A DNA stretch of 42,895 bases from Geobacteraceae bacterium. Lineage in GTDB: Bacteria > Desulfobacterota > Desulfuromonadia > Geobacterales > DSM-12255. Positions 22,667 to 30,439 of the stretch are shown piece by piece. The notes under the pieces are model-generated. The model ran no database searches and was not told where the DNA came from. It was given only the letters and a program-made list of their open reading frames with translations. The stretch lies in NCBI GenBank assembly GCA_013377075.1, contig JACABD010000025.1, forward strand, positions 10,000-52,894, read 5' to 3'. The first letter of the stretch is position 1. Each line of letters opens with the position of its first letter. The position numbers were made by a program, and so were the translations under genes.

Positions 22667-22737
22667 AACAACGCACAACCAGCGGCGACAGTGGTCCCCG
22701 CTGACGCTCCGCCGCTGGCGCCTTGAGACGTTGGATT
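22667..22737. other. attC-like recombination site (orphan)
   Basis: The left side reads AACAACGCACAACCAGCGGCG and the right end complements it (CGCCGCTGG-CGCC, then CTTGAGACGTTGGAT). The inner arms CCAGCGGCG and CGCCGCTGG are exact complements, and the outer CAACG/CGTTG also pair. The right end GTTGGAT fits the R' box consensus GTTRRRY. The left box does not fully fit RYYYAAC. It lies directly after a stop codon and 21 bases before the next start, the position of attC sites in integron cassettes. No integrase gene is in the window. Confidence 0.45.
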
Positions 22738-22757
22738 GAAATAAATGGAGGGTCGCA

Positions 22758-23231
22758 ATGTCCTCGTTTCTTGAGAGTATCTTTGGATATTCGCCTCAGA
22801 TGATACTTTCTGAATCACCAGACAGAATAAGTCTTCGCAGCAAAAGCCGATCAAAATTCATTGTGTTTCTGATGCTGCTTCTCTTGCAGCTATTGGTCTT
22901 GCCACTTTTCATTCCAATCGAACAAGTTGTGATTTTAATGTGCGTTCCCATTATAGGCGGATTGACATATTCAAAGGCTTTTATATTTGATCGTGCAACA
23001 TTCAACGTGATGGTTAGGCGGAAGATGTTCGGAATAGGTCTAAATAAAGAAATTAAATTTGACGAGATAGCTTGCGTAAAAGCTGAGTCAAACCCATTGC
23101 GTAAAGGCACTTACCTGTTTTTGAAACTTAAGAATCACAAGAAACTGCTGCTCGATATGACAACTGACAAAGGTTATATCGATACAGTAATTGACGCTAT
23201 CAACAAAGTGCGAAATCCAACATGCCATTAG
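22758..23231 (+). CDS. Cassette-like membrane protein, function unknown
   Basis: 157 residues with two adjacent membrane helices at about 34-70 (FIVFLMLLLLQLLVLPLFIP and VVILMCVPIIGGLTYSKAF) and soluble flanks. The C-terminal 80 residues alternate short strands (IKFDEIACVKAE, TYLFLKLKNHKKLLLDM), like the small PH-like bacterial membrane proteins, but no family is certain. GGAGG precedes the ATG. Base composition is more AT-rich than the nif genes, and it begins right after the attC-like site, so it is probably an acquired cassette. Confidence 0.75.
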   Translation: MSSFLESIFGYSPQMILSESPDRISLRSKSRSKFIVFLMLLLLQLLVLPLFIPIEQVVILMCVPIIGGLTYSKAFIFDRATFNVMVRRKMFGIGLNKEIKFDEIACVKAESNPLRKGTYLFLKLKNHKKLLLDMTTDKGYIDTVIDAINKVRNPTCH

Positions 23232-23278
23232 ACCGGTCTTCGCCGGTCACTGGCTAAGCCGTTCATGAAGGAAAGAGA

Positions 23279-23331
23279 AGGGGACAGGCTACTTTTTGAT
23301 CCTTTCCAGATATAGTTGCTTGTCCACTTTA
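23279..23331. repeat. GGGACAGGCT repeat, copy A
   Basis: GGGGACAGGCTACTTTTT is followed about 27 bases later by a GCTTGTCC complement-like end. It aligns over its whole length with the element at 28639-28691. It lies 66 bases before a lipoprotein gene, and a reversed half copy lies right after that gene's stop. Confidence 0.7.
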
Positions 23332-23396
23332 GCCCATTATTCAGATGGCAGCAAAAAACGCCTGACGCACCGTTGAAAAAATTGTATTGAGGAAAA

Positions 23397-23819
23397 ATGA
23401 TCAGACACTTTACAACTGCCATAATCGCCGGAATTTCCTGCCTGCTCTTAACCAGCTGTTTATACAGAGGGGACGGGGCTTTCAAGCAGATCGGCAATTC
23501 CGATTTTAAATTGAAACTGAACTTTATGAATTTCTTTGTGGCTGCTGACGGTTATCCGACTTGCGTAAGCGGGGCTGTCCTGCGTGAAGACAGTATTACG
23601 CCTTTGAAGAATGTGCTGGTCATCTTGAAAAAGAAGAATCAGCAGGCTGTCGTTTCAAAGGCACAGACTGACCATGTCGGCAGTTTTACAATGTCAGGCA
23701 TATTGACAAATGACTTGTATGTCATAGAACTCGATTCAGCTGAATATTCGGGGCGCAAGGAGATCATAGTAGAGCCCAACAGAAGAAACTGTCATGAAAT
23801 TATTGCGCAGAGAAGATAA
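23397..23819 (+). CDS. Small lipoprotein with carboxypeptidase-regulatory-like fold
   Basis: 140 residues. A signal peptide ends in the lipobox LLTSC (Cys21), so it should be a lipid-anchored envelope protein. The mature part, about 65-140, resembles a CarboxypepD_reg/Ig-like beta domain: VSGAVLREDSITPLKNVLVIL, QTDHVGSFTMSGI, YVIELDSAEYSGRKEIIVE. Its role is unknown. GAGGAAAA precedes the ATG. It is bracketed by inverted GGGGACRGGCT repeats. Confidence 0.72.
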   Translation: MIRHFTTAIIAGISCLLLTSCLYRGDGAFKQIGNSDFKLKLNFMNFFVAADGYPTCVSGAVLREDSITPLKNVLVILKKKNQQAVVSKAQTDHVGSFTMSGILTNDLYVIELDSAEYSGRKEIIVEPNRRNCHEIIAQRR

Positions 23820-23837
23820 GGCAGCCCGTCCCCTTTA
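23819..23837 (-). repeat. GGGACGGGCT half repeat, copy D (inverted)
   Basis: GGCAGCCCGTCCCCTTT read on the minus strand gives AAAGGGGACGGGCTGCC, matching the start of copy A (AAGGGGACAGGCTAC) with few changes. It begins on the stop of the lipoprotein gene. Confidence 0.55.
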
Positions 23838-23928
23838 AGCAAACGCTTCCGTCACAAATAGTGAGAACGGGGGAGTAAATGTTGAAATTGACAGCGTATA
23901 ACCTGCATCGCAGAGGAGTAGTAGTGAG

Positions 23929-24525
23929 ATGTTTTATAAAGAGCTTTTGAGTGCCGTTGCTATTGCTCTCACCTTCATCGCGTTTTTCCCTTATATCCGC
24001 TCAATAATCAAGGGCGCAATCAAGCCCCATGTATTTTCCTGGGTCATCTGGGGGACGACAACATTTGTCGTATTTCTTGCGCAGGTAGAAGGCAAAGGCG
24101 GCGCCGGAGCCTGGCCAATAGGTGTTTCAGGGGCCATTACGATATTTATTGCCATTTTGGCTTATCTGAAGCGGGCGGATATTACCATCACCAAAATTGA
24201 CTGGCTCTTTTTTATTGCAGCGCTGTCTTCATTGCCGTTTTGGTATTTTTCCTCCGACCCGGCATGGGCGGTTGTTATTCTCACGACAGTCGATGTTCTC
24301 GGCTTTGGGCCGACGGTCAGAAAAGCCTATGATTTTCCCCATTCAGAATCATTGCTCTTTTTTGCTCTCTTTACGATACGTAATCTCATCGTCATTATGG
24401 CGCTGGAAAACTATTCCATCACAACGGTATTATTCCCTGCGGTCATTGCTGCCATATGCGCGATGCTCATGGCAATGGTAATGTATCGACGGTGCAAGTT
24501 GGCAATGAGCTTTCCGGAGAAATAG
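23929..24525 (+). CDS. Multi-pass membrane protein, function unknown
   Basis: 198 residues, mostly hydrophobic with about seven predicted membrane helices and conserved-looking FFPYIRSIIKGAIKPHVFSW and GFGPTVRKAYDFPHSESLLF repeats in the two halves. The paired P-x-x-R/K motifs in internally repeated halves recall small SemiSWEET/PQ-loop transporters, but this is not firm. The ATG at 23929 has a weak GAGGAG-type site about 18 bases upstream. Its stop lies two bases before the YbaK-like start, so they are probably co-transcribed. Confidence 0.7.
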   Translation: MFYKELLSAVAIALTFIAFFPYIRSIIKGAIKPHVFSWVIWGTTTFVVFLAQVEGKGGAGAWPIGVSGAITIFIAILAYLKRADITITKIDWLFFIAALSSLPFWYFSSDPAWAVVILTTVDVLGFGPTVRKAYDFPHSESLLFFALFTIRNLIVIMALENYSITTVLFPAVIAAICAMLMAMVMYRRCKLAMSFPEK

Positions 24526-24527
24526 CA

Positions 24528-25007
24528 ATGTCGGACTCCATCTCTGATCGTTTGCTGGAAATGCTCCGACATAGTGATCTTCCTTACGTCCTCCATGCCC
24601 ACGCAGCGATTCTAACTATGGCAGACGCAGAACAGCAGCTGCCATTCGACGTGGCGCGAATTTCCAAGACCATAGCTTTTCGCAGGAAGGACGGCGGGCT
24701 TATTCTCGCACTGCTCCGGGGTACAGCAAGGGTCGATTACCCCCGGCTTGCGGAACTTGTAGGGGTAAACCGCCGTGATCTTGTGCCGCTTTCGCCGGAT
24801 GAAGTACGGGAGCTGCTCGGAGTCAATCCGGGCAGCGTATCGCCGCTGATGCTCCGGGATGATCTGACGGTTTATATTGAAGATGATGTTTTGACAATCC
24901 TGCCGACTCTCTTTTGCGGCATCGGTCGTCCTGACCGGACACTGGAGATATCAGCCACTGATCTGGTGAGGCTGACCGGCGGAAGCGTCGGTGGGTTTTC
25001 ACGGTAG
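24528..25007 (+). CDS. YbaK/ProX-domain aminoacyl-tRNA deacylase
   Basis: 159 residues from the ATG at 24528, preceded by CGGAGA. The YbaK/EbsC fold is recognised from the SKTIAFRRKDGGLILALLRG strand with its conserved Lys, the ARVDYPRLAELVG segment and the LFCGIGRPDRTLEISATDLVRLTGG ending. Such proteins hydrolyse mischarged aminoacyl-tRNAs, most often Cys- or Ala-tRNAPro. It is free-standing, not fused to ProRS. Confidence 0.82.
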   Translation: MSDSISDRLLEMLRHSDLPYVLHAHAAILTMADAEQQLPFDVARISKTIAFRRKDGGLILALLRGTARVDYPRLAELVGVNRRDLVPLSPDEVRELLGVNPGSVSPLMLRDDLTVYIEDDVLTILPTLFCGIGRPDRTLEISATDLVRLTGGSVGGFSR

Positions 25008-25037
25008 TGTTTTTGCGATTTAATAAAAGGGCTCGAA

Positions 25038-25502
25038 ATGAAGCAAGATATCAATGTAGTCATACGTGAAGCGAGAGGCACTGATGCAGCTGCAATTGCA
25101 GCTCTGTATCGATCTTTCGTGACAAATCCCAATATCAATGTTCGAGAAGATCGCCTCGAAGCAATCGCCGCTGATTCAAACAATTTCGTATTTGTCTGCG
25201 AAGTTGAAGGCGTAGTTTGCGGCACTGCTTTTCTCACACTCTGCCTTGACGCCATGTTCGGGGCTCAGCCATATGGTGTCCTGGAAAATGTGGTTGTTGA
25301 TGGAGCTTTGCGTGGCCAAGGGATCGGCAGGCGACTTTTTGAGCATGCGGAAGAGATGTGCCGAACTCGCGACTGTTCAAAAATAATGCTGCTGAGTACG
25401 GCAACTCGCGAATCAGCACATAGGTTTTTTGAACAGCAAGGATATTCATCGGTAAACAAGCTGGGGTTTGTAAAGTATCGTCGCCAATTCCGGGGTCATT
25501 AG
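25038..25502 (+). CDS. GNAT-family N-acetyltransferase
   Basis: 154 residues covering one GNAT domain. Beta-4 and the acetyl-CoA loop are clear: YGVLENVVVDGALRGQGIGR followed by RLFEHAEEMCR, then KIMLLSTATRESAHRFFEQQ and GYS. The substrate is not evident. It sits 30 bases after the YbaK gene and 16 before the methyltransferase gene, so the three read like one unit. Confidence 0.85.
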   Translation: MKQDINVVIREARGTDAAAIAALYRSFVTNPNINVREDRLEAIAADSNNFVFVCEVEGVVCGTAFLTLCLDAMFGAQPYGVLENVVVDGALRGQGIGRRLFEHAEEMCRTRDCSKIMLLSTATRESAHRFFEQQGYSSVNKLGFVKYRRQFRGH

Positions 25503-25518
25503 CAAATGGGGGACTAAA

Positions 25519-26319
25519 ATGAGCACCGATTTTTCGGGTATTTCCGCTCGTTACGAGCATGATTCATTGATCCAGAAGTCCGCAGCGGAAAAGCTGTTCG
25601 GGCTGCTGGCTATTAACAAAGCTGATGATGTTCTGGATCTTGGCTGCGGCACGGGGAATCTGACGCGCAAACTGCGGGGGATGACCGAAGGGCGGGTGGT
25701 AGGCGTCGATCCCAGTGAGGGGATGATTCGCGAGGCAGCTAGCCAAGCAGGAAATGATATCTCCCATATGGTGATCGGGGCGGAGGATCTTGCTTTCGAC
25801 GACGAATTCGACGTCATCCTCTGCAACTCTGCTTTCCAGTGGTTCGGGAAGCCGCAAAAAGCACTGGCTAACTGTTGCAATGCCCTGCGTAAAGGGGGCA
25901 GGATGGGTATTCAGGCCCCTGCCAGGATGAACTACTGCCCAAATTTTATCAGCGCCATTGAAGCAGTTGCCTGCGCTACAGGAACAAAGGAGATTTTTGC
26001 TGGGTTTAGGCCGCCTTGGTTCTTTCTGGAGACAGCGGACGAATACGGGGCGATATTTAAGGAAGCAGGTTTCTCTGTCCCTTTTGCCCGGATCGAGGAA
26101 TTGACGACTCTTCACAGTGCGGCGGAGGTTATGACCATCTTCGAGTCGGGAGCTGCTGCCGGTTATCTGAATCAGGAATTCTACGAAATCCGGCTTGACG
26201 CAGCATACTGCGATGAATTCCGCAGGATCGTAAAGGATACCTTTACCGGGCAGGGTGCTGAAAACGGCAAGGTGGAGCTTCTGTTCAACAGGATCTATCT
26301 GGTGGCGGTGAAGGGCTGA
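25519..26319 (+). CDS. Class I SAM-dependent methyltransferase
   Basis: 266 residues. The SAM-binding motif I is DDVLDLGCGTGNLTRKL, followed by VVGVDPSEGMI and FDVILCNSAFQWF, a pattern of BioC/trans-aconitate-type methyltransferases (FQWF/NSAxQW). The C-terminal half is a helical cap. The substrate is uncertain. GGGGGACT precedes the ATG. Confidence 0.85.
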   Translation: MSTDFSGISARYEHDSLIQKSAAEKLFGLLAINKADDVLDLGCGTGNLTRKLRGMTEGRVVGVDPSEGMIREAASQAGNDISHMVIGAEDLAFDDEFDVILCNSAFQWFGKPQKALANCCNALRKGGRMGIQAPARMNYCPNFISAIEAVACATGTKEIFAGFRPPWFFLETADEYGAIFKEAGFSVPFARIEELTTLHSAAEVMTIFESGAAAGYLNQEFYEIRLDAAYCDEFRRIVKDTFTGQGAENGKVELLFNRIYLVAVKG

Positions 26320-26549
26320 TTCCGAACTGCCTGGGGAGAACAATAACTACGAATGATCAAAGGTCTGACCGCCCCTGCAATAGTTTTCGAGTTTGCCTAT
26401 TGATTTCAGGTTGAAGCCTTTGGGCTATAGATATCAAGACTGTAACAGAGCTAAATTCAGGTATTTTTGAACGCAATAATCGCAAGTTCAGAACAGCGCG
26501 CTTTTTAAATTGCTGCTACGGTGCTTATATTCGGCAAGGAGGAATCAAA

Positions 26550-27410
26550 GTGCGCGCCAGTACCACCACCAGCTACAAGGAACGTATGAACCGGGTTCTG
26601 ATCCACATTTACCAAAATCTGGATGAATCGCTCACCATCAACCGGCTGGCCGCGGTAGCCTGCCTTTCCCCTTTTCATTTTCACCGCATTTTTAGTGCTC
26701 ATGTGGGGGAAACAGTAACCAGCCATGTGCGCCGCTTGCGCCTGGAGAGGGCTGCTACGAGAATCGCCTTCACCGGTGTCAGCATCATGGATACGGCTTT
26801 GGCGGTGGGGTACGAGACACCGGCGGCGTTTGCCCGCGCCTTTCGCGAGCGCTTCGGTATGAGCCCCAGCGAGTTTCGTAGTCAACAGCGCATAACTATT
26901 CCCCCCTTTACCGGAAATTCGACTATGAGGGAGATAATTGTCATGAAACCGGAAATTAGGGAGTGTAGCGAAACCAAGGTGCTGTTTGTAAGGAAAACTG
27001 GAGCATATAACGAGGCCGCTTCACCAGCCTGGGAGGCGCTTCTTTGCTTTGCCTGTAAAAACTGCCTGATGAGCGATGGTACGGAGATGATAGGCATCGG
27101 CCACGATGATCCTGACATCACGGCAGAAGAGAAAATCCGCTATGATGCCTGCATTACATTCTCCGGGGAGGTAAAGCCGGAAGGGGAAGTGGGAGTACAG
27201 ACCATTGGAGGCGGCCGCTATGCCGTGTTCCTACACAAGGGGGCATACGCCGGGCTGAAAGAGGCCTATTGTGACATTTTCGCAGGGTGGCTGCCAGCCA
27301 GCGGTTGCACACTTGGCGAGCGCCCTGTTTTTGAGAAGTATCTGAACCGCGACGCAGGCAATACCAAACCGGAGAATCTGCGCACCGAAATATGGATTCC
27401 GGTCTCGTAA
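26550..27410 (+). CDS. AraC-family regulator with GyrI-like effector domain
   Basis: 286 residues from GTG at 26550, chosen because AAGGAGG lies seven bases upstream. Two HTH motifs (LTINRLAAVACLSPFHFHRI and SIMDTALAVGYETPAAFARA, then FRERFGMSPSEFR) form the AraC DNA-binding domain at the N-terminus. The C-terminal half is a GyrI-like small-molecule-binding domain (ETKVLFVRKTGAYNEA, GGGRYAVFLHKGAYAGL). This order is that of Rob/MarA-like drug or metabolite sensors. A second, free GyrI-like protein follows. Confidence 0.88.
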   Translation: MRASTTTSYKERMNRVLIHIYQNLDESLTINRLAAVACLSPFHFHRIFSAHVGETVTSHVRRLRLERAATRIAFTGVSIMDTALAVGYETPAAFARAFRERFGMSPSEFRSQQRITIPPFTGNSTMREIIVMKPEIRECSETKVLFVRKTGAYNEAASPAWEALLCFACKNCLMSDGTEMIGIGHDDPDITAEEKIRYDACITFSGEVKPEGEVGVQTIGGGRYAVFLHKGAYAGLKEAYCDIFAGWLPASGCTLGERPVFEKYLNRDAGNTKPENLRTEIWIPVS

Positions 27411-27465
27411 AGCCTTTTTGAAAGTGCAACCTTTCACGCAACTACCATCATCAGGAGGGTTTGTC

Positions 27466-28077
27466 ATGGGAAAGATCGACTTCAAGAAATCTTTGAAACA
27501 TTTGTATCAGCCTTCTGTAAAGGAAATTGTCAGCGTCGATGTCCCACAAATGAATTTCCTCATGGTTGACGGCGCAGGAGATCCCAACACCTCGCAATCA
27601 TTCAGTGACGCAATCGAAGCGCTCTATCCGGTTGCCTATACGCTGAAGTTCATGGTCAAAAAGGGGCCATTGGCAATTGACTATGGAGTAATGCCGCTTG
27701 AGGCCCTCTGGTGGTCCGATGACCCGTCCGCCTTCACTTTAGGAAAAAAGGACGACTGGCAATGGACCGTCATGATCATGCAACCGGAGTTCATTACGTG
27801 TGAAATGGTTGAAGACGCAGTGGCAGAAGTGGCAAAAAAGAAAAAACCTGTTTCCTTGCCGCTCGTAAGGTTTGAATCATTCAGTGAGGGAAAGTCCGCC
27901 CAAACACTTCATATTGGCCACTTCTCCGAGGAAGGGCCGACAATCGAGAAGGTGCATAAGTTCATAGAAAACAGTGGCAGCCAGTTGGTCGGTAAGCACC
28001 ACGAAATTTACTTAAGTGATTTGAGGCGGACGGCACCCGAAAAATGGAAAATTATTATCAGGCAACCGATGACGTAA
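27466..28077 (+). CDS. Free GyrI-like small-molecule-binding protein
   Basis: 203 residues from the ATG at 27466 with AGGAGGG before it; the longer frame from 27418 lacks a site. The protein belongs to the GyrI-like group (FLMVDGAGDPNTSQSFSDAI, LEALWWSDD, then WTVMIMQPEFIT). It follows the AraC-GyrI gene by 55 bases. Such proteins bind or hydrolyse small cyclopropanoid or cationic compounds in some bacteria; the ligand here is unknown. Its neighbour may regulate it. Confidence 0.8.
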   Translation: MGKIDFKKSLKHLYQPSVKEIVSVDVPQMNFLMVDGAGDPNTSQSFSDAIEALYPVAYTLKFMVKKGPLAIDYGVMPLEALWWSDDPSAFTLGKKDDWQWTVMIMQPEFITCEMVEDAVAEVAKKKKPVSLPLVRFESFSEGKSAQTLHIGHFSEEGPTIEKVHKFIENSGSQLVGKHHEIYLSDLRRTAPEKWKIIIRQPMT

Positions 28078-28084
28078 TCATGAG

Positions 28085-28160
28085 TGCATTTAAGGAGAGG
28101 GAAAAGTGGGAAGGTTAGTTTTAAGTCTATTTTAGAAAAAAGTTGCCCGTTCTCTTTAGC
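28085..28160 (-). repeat. GGGACAGGCT repeat, degenerate copy C (minus strand)
   Basis: On the minus strand the segment reads AAAGAGAACGGGCAACTTTTTT and ends with CCTTCCCACTTTTCCC. It follows the layout of copies A and B (GGGACAGGCTRCTTTTT, then a CC-rich end), but with many changes. It lies at the 3' end of the DMT-like gene, while copy B lies at its 5' end. Confidence 0.4.
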
Positions 28161-28176
28161 CATTCAAAGGCAGTCC

Positions 28177-28614
28177 CTATTTCCGAATGACCAGGCCGGC
28201 TCCGATGCAGAGTAATAGGATGCCAATTCCACGTACAGATGTTAACGGGATTTGTCGCAGGCCGAACGCACCATACTGATCGAGTAATGCGGCTGTTGTT
28301 AACTGCCCGGCGATGATGACGGACATGACGGCCAGGGTTCCCAGCCGTGGAACTGCGATGATGGTCATGGTAACAAAATATGCTCCCAGCAAGCCGCCAG
28401 TCAGCTCCCACCAGGAAGTATCAACAACATTACGAAGGTTGCCGCGTCCGGCGATCATCACCATAACAAACATTGCCAGCGTACCAACTGCAAAAGAGAT
28501 CAGTGAGCTTTCGTAGCTCCCGATCTTCTGTGCAAGCCGGGCATTTATGGATGGTTGTATGGCTACCGCCAATCCTCCACACGCCATCAGCAGAATTATA
28601 AGCATATTGTTCAT
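28177..28614 (-). CDS. DMT-superfamily membrane protein (YdcZ/DUF606 type)
   Basis: 145 residues with about five membrane helices. The family pattern of the short DMT proteins is clear: AIQPSINARLAQKIGSYESS, WWELTGGLLGAYFVTMTIIA, IIAGQLTTAALLDQYGAFGL and a C-terminal glycine-rich helix GIGILLLCIGAGLVIRK. Such half-size transporters act as dimers on small metabolites; the substrate is unknown. AAGGATA precedes the ATG. It is bracketed by GGGACAGGCT repeats. Confidence 0.83.
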   Translation of the reverse strand: MNNMLIILLMACGGLAVAIQPSINARLAQKIGSYESSLISFAVGTLAMFVMVMIAGRGNLRNVVDTSWWELTGGLLGAYFVTMTIIAVPRLGTLAVMSVIIAGQLTTAALLDQYGAFGLRQIPLTSVRGIGILLLCIGAGLVIRK

Positions 28615-28638
28615 GTCGTATCCTTTTAAGGGGAAAAT

Positions 28639-28691
28639 GGGACAGGCTGCTTTTTAAGAGCCTGCCGGATAAAGTGGCCCTGTCCCCATTA
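28639..28691. repeat. GGGACAGGCT repeat, copy B
   Basis: TGGGACAGGCTGCTTTTTAA and, about 20 bases on, GTGGCCCTGTCCCC. The ends GGGACAGG and CCTGTCCC pair, so the element is an imperfect 50-base palindrome. It aligns throughout with copy A at 23279. Confidence 0.75.
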
Positions 28692-28709
28692 GATGTCGCA
28701 CTCAGCCGA

Positions 28710-28964
28710 CTACTCTCTTTTGAACCTGTTATAAATAACCGGCAATAGCGCAAACAGGCCGATCACTCTGGGCGAGGCGATTCCGGAGAGTGAATCCATG
28801 GTAGCCAGGCTGGCACCGGCATTGACATAGACAAAACCACCGGGGATGATGCCGAGCATGGTGCCGAAGAAGAATGTCCTTAGCGGCATGCGGTTGGCCT
28901 GGATCGAAGTCAGCGTCAGAAAGCGTTGCAGGTCGAAGTAAAAGAAGACTGCAGCCATGGTCAC
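28710..28964 (-). pseudogene. Internally deleted VTT (TVP38/TMEM64-type) membrane protein
   Basis: 84 codons. Residues 1-20 (MTMAAVFFYFDLQRFLTLTS) match the N-terminal helix of TVP38-type proteins, and residues 25-84 match the C-terminal part (NRMPLRTFFFGTMLGIIPGG, FVYVNAGASLATMDSLSGIA). The 100 or more residues of the VTT core that should lie between them are missing, and the join is in frame. VTT proteins normally have about 200-250 residues. It is probably non-functional; a family member reduced to this size would be new. Confidence 0.75.
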
Positions 28965-29023
28965 CCAGTTGCACGCAGCGCTATCTTATGGGCTTTCATT
29001 TTCAAATCCTGTGACGCTGGATG

Positions 29024-29575
29024 TCACGGAGTTTTCACAAACTTCATGGCCGCCGAATTCATGCAGTAGCGCAGTCCGGTCGGTTTTGGCCCGTCATTAA
29101 AAACATGGCCAAGATGGGCGTCACAGCGGCTGCAGATGACTTCTGTCCGTGTTGAAAAGAAGCTTTTGTCAGTGCGGGTAGCGATGTTTTCCGGGGCGAT
29201 CGGCTGCCAGAAGCTTGGCCAGCCGGTTCCGGAATCGTACTTGTGCTCCGAGCGGTAGAGATCATTGCCACAGCAGACACATTGGTAAATACCGGCCTCT
29301 TTATTATTCCATGTTTCGCCGGTGAAAGCCTGCTCTGTCCCCTGCTTGCGGGTAACATTGAACTGCTCGGCAGTGAGCAGGGCGCGCCACTCTTCAGAGG
29401 TTTTAATAACCTTGTCGTTCATAATGTATCCTTTTGCAGCTGCTGAGTAGAGTTTTATCTTGCCACCATTTGTTGAAACAGTTGCCGCTGTATCAGGTGA
29501 TTTAGCCGTGCCGCCGGTACATGCCACCGCTGCTACAAGCAGTATCAGAACCAACATGCTTGCGTAAATTCTCAT
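29024..29575 (-). CDS. msrB: Exported methionine-R-sulfoxide reductase MsrB
   Basis: 183 residues. A signal sequence ends in a lipobox-like VAAVAC (Cys19), so the enzyme is probably a lipoprotein of the periplasm. The MsrB domain (about 48-180) keeps the structural zinc cysteines (CVCC and CSRC), the GTGWPSFW and RSEHKYDSG motifs, GHVFNDGP and the catalytic cysteine in RYCMNSAAM. It reduces R-methionine sulfoxide in proteins damaged by oxidants. TAAGGAGGAAGAG precedes the ATG. msrA ends 12 bases upstream, so the two form an exported repair pair. Confidence 0.92.
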   Translation of the reverse strand: MRIYASMLVLILLVAAVACTGGTAKSPDTAATVSTNGGKIKLYSAAAKGYIMNDKVIKTSEEWRALLTAEQFNVTRKQGTEQAFTGETWNNKEAGIYQCVCCGNDLYRSEHKYDSGTGWPSFWQPIAPENIATRTDKSFFSTRTEVICSRCDAHLGHVFNDGPKPTGLRYCMNSAAMKFVKTP

Positions 29576-29587
29576 CTCTCTTCCTCC

Positions 29588-30232
29588 TTAATGCCCTGCC
29601 TGGCTTCCCCAGAGCTCTTTGAGCCTGTTGTCACGTCCACAGCCATTACGATAGTATTTGTACCGTATCGGATTCTTTTTGTAATAGTGCTGGTGATACT
29701 CTTCAGCCGGGTAAAACAGACCGGCAGCAGTTATTTCGGTCACGATCGGTTCCCTGAAGGGCTTATTTTTTTCAAGGGCTCCCTTTGATTGCAGGGCAGT
29801 GCGGTGCTGAGCTTCGCTGGTGTAGAAGATGGCACTCCTGTATTGATCACCGCTATCACAGAACTGGCGGTCTGTTGCGGTTGGATCGATATTATGCCAG
29901 AAAACAGCCAGAAGCTTGTCATAACTGATCTTTGCAGGATCGTAAACAATCTGTACTGATTCGGCGTGACCGGTGCCGCCTGCGGAAACCTCCTTGTAGG
30001 TCGGATTCTTCTTCTGCCCGCCGCTATACCCCGGCGTTACCGAGAGTACGCCAGGAAGCTGGTCGAATGGCTGTTCCATGCACCAGAAACAGCCACCGGC
30101 AAAGATGGCTGTTTCTAAAGCAAGCTGAACAGGCTGCCTGGCTTTTGCATTCGGGGAAGATTGCGCCAGCGGGGCAAAGAGAGTGGTTGATATGGAGATG
30201 ACAGCGGTAAGCAGAATTGTCAGTAATCGCAT
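29588..30232 (-). CDS. msrA: Exported methionine-S-sulfoxide reductase MsrA
   Basis: 214 residues with a clear signal peptide (MRLLTILLTAVISISTTLFA then PLAQSSPNAKA). The MsrA domain has the catalytic motif AGGCFWCMEQPFDQLPGV, GYSGG, YKEVSAGGTGHAESVQI, FWHNIDPTATDRQFCDSGDQ and the YHQHYYKKNP ending. It repairs S-methionine sulfoxide in the periplasm and complements MsrB next door. AAGGAGGAAA precedes the ATG. It is first in a two-gene operon. Confidence 0.93.
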   Translation of the reverse strand: MRLLTILLTAVISISTTLFAPLAQSSPNAKARQPVQLALETAIFAGGCFWCMEQPFDQLPGVLSVTPGYSGGQKKNPTYKEVSAGGTGHAESVQIVYDPAKISYDKLLAVFWHNIDPTATDRQFCDSGDQYRSAIFYTSEAQHRTALQSKGALEKNKPFREPIVTEITAAGLFYPAEEYHQHYYKKNPIRYKYYRNGCGRDNRLKELWGSQAGH

Positions 30233-30347
30233 GGTTTTTCCTCCTTCAGTGGAGCTTGCATAATTATACCATGTGGCTGCCGAAAGGTGCAGCAGTTGTA
30301 CGAATTTACAATAATCCTCCTACAAGATGCATCGATTCCCGTGGAAC

Positions 30348-30383
30348 CCCCATTCCTGCCTTGGCTTCAGGGCAGGAATGGGG
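30348..30383. terminator. Strong hairpin between mocR and msrA
   Basis: CCCCATTCCTGCC (30348-30360) and GGCAGGAATGGGG (30371-30383) are perfect complements around a ten-base loop. It lies after mocR and before msrA on the minus strand, the place of a terminator, but lacks a T-run on either side. It may be an mRNA-stabilising element or Rho-assisted. Confidence 0.5.
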
Positions 30384-30439
30384 ATTAGTGTGAAGATCTC
30401 TGCCAGATTATCCATTTCCTCGCTCCTGAATCAAACCTG

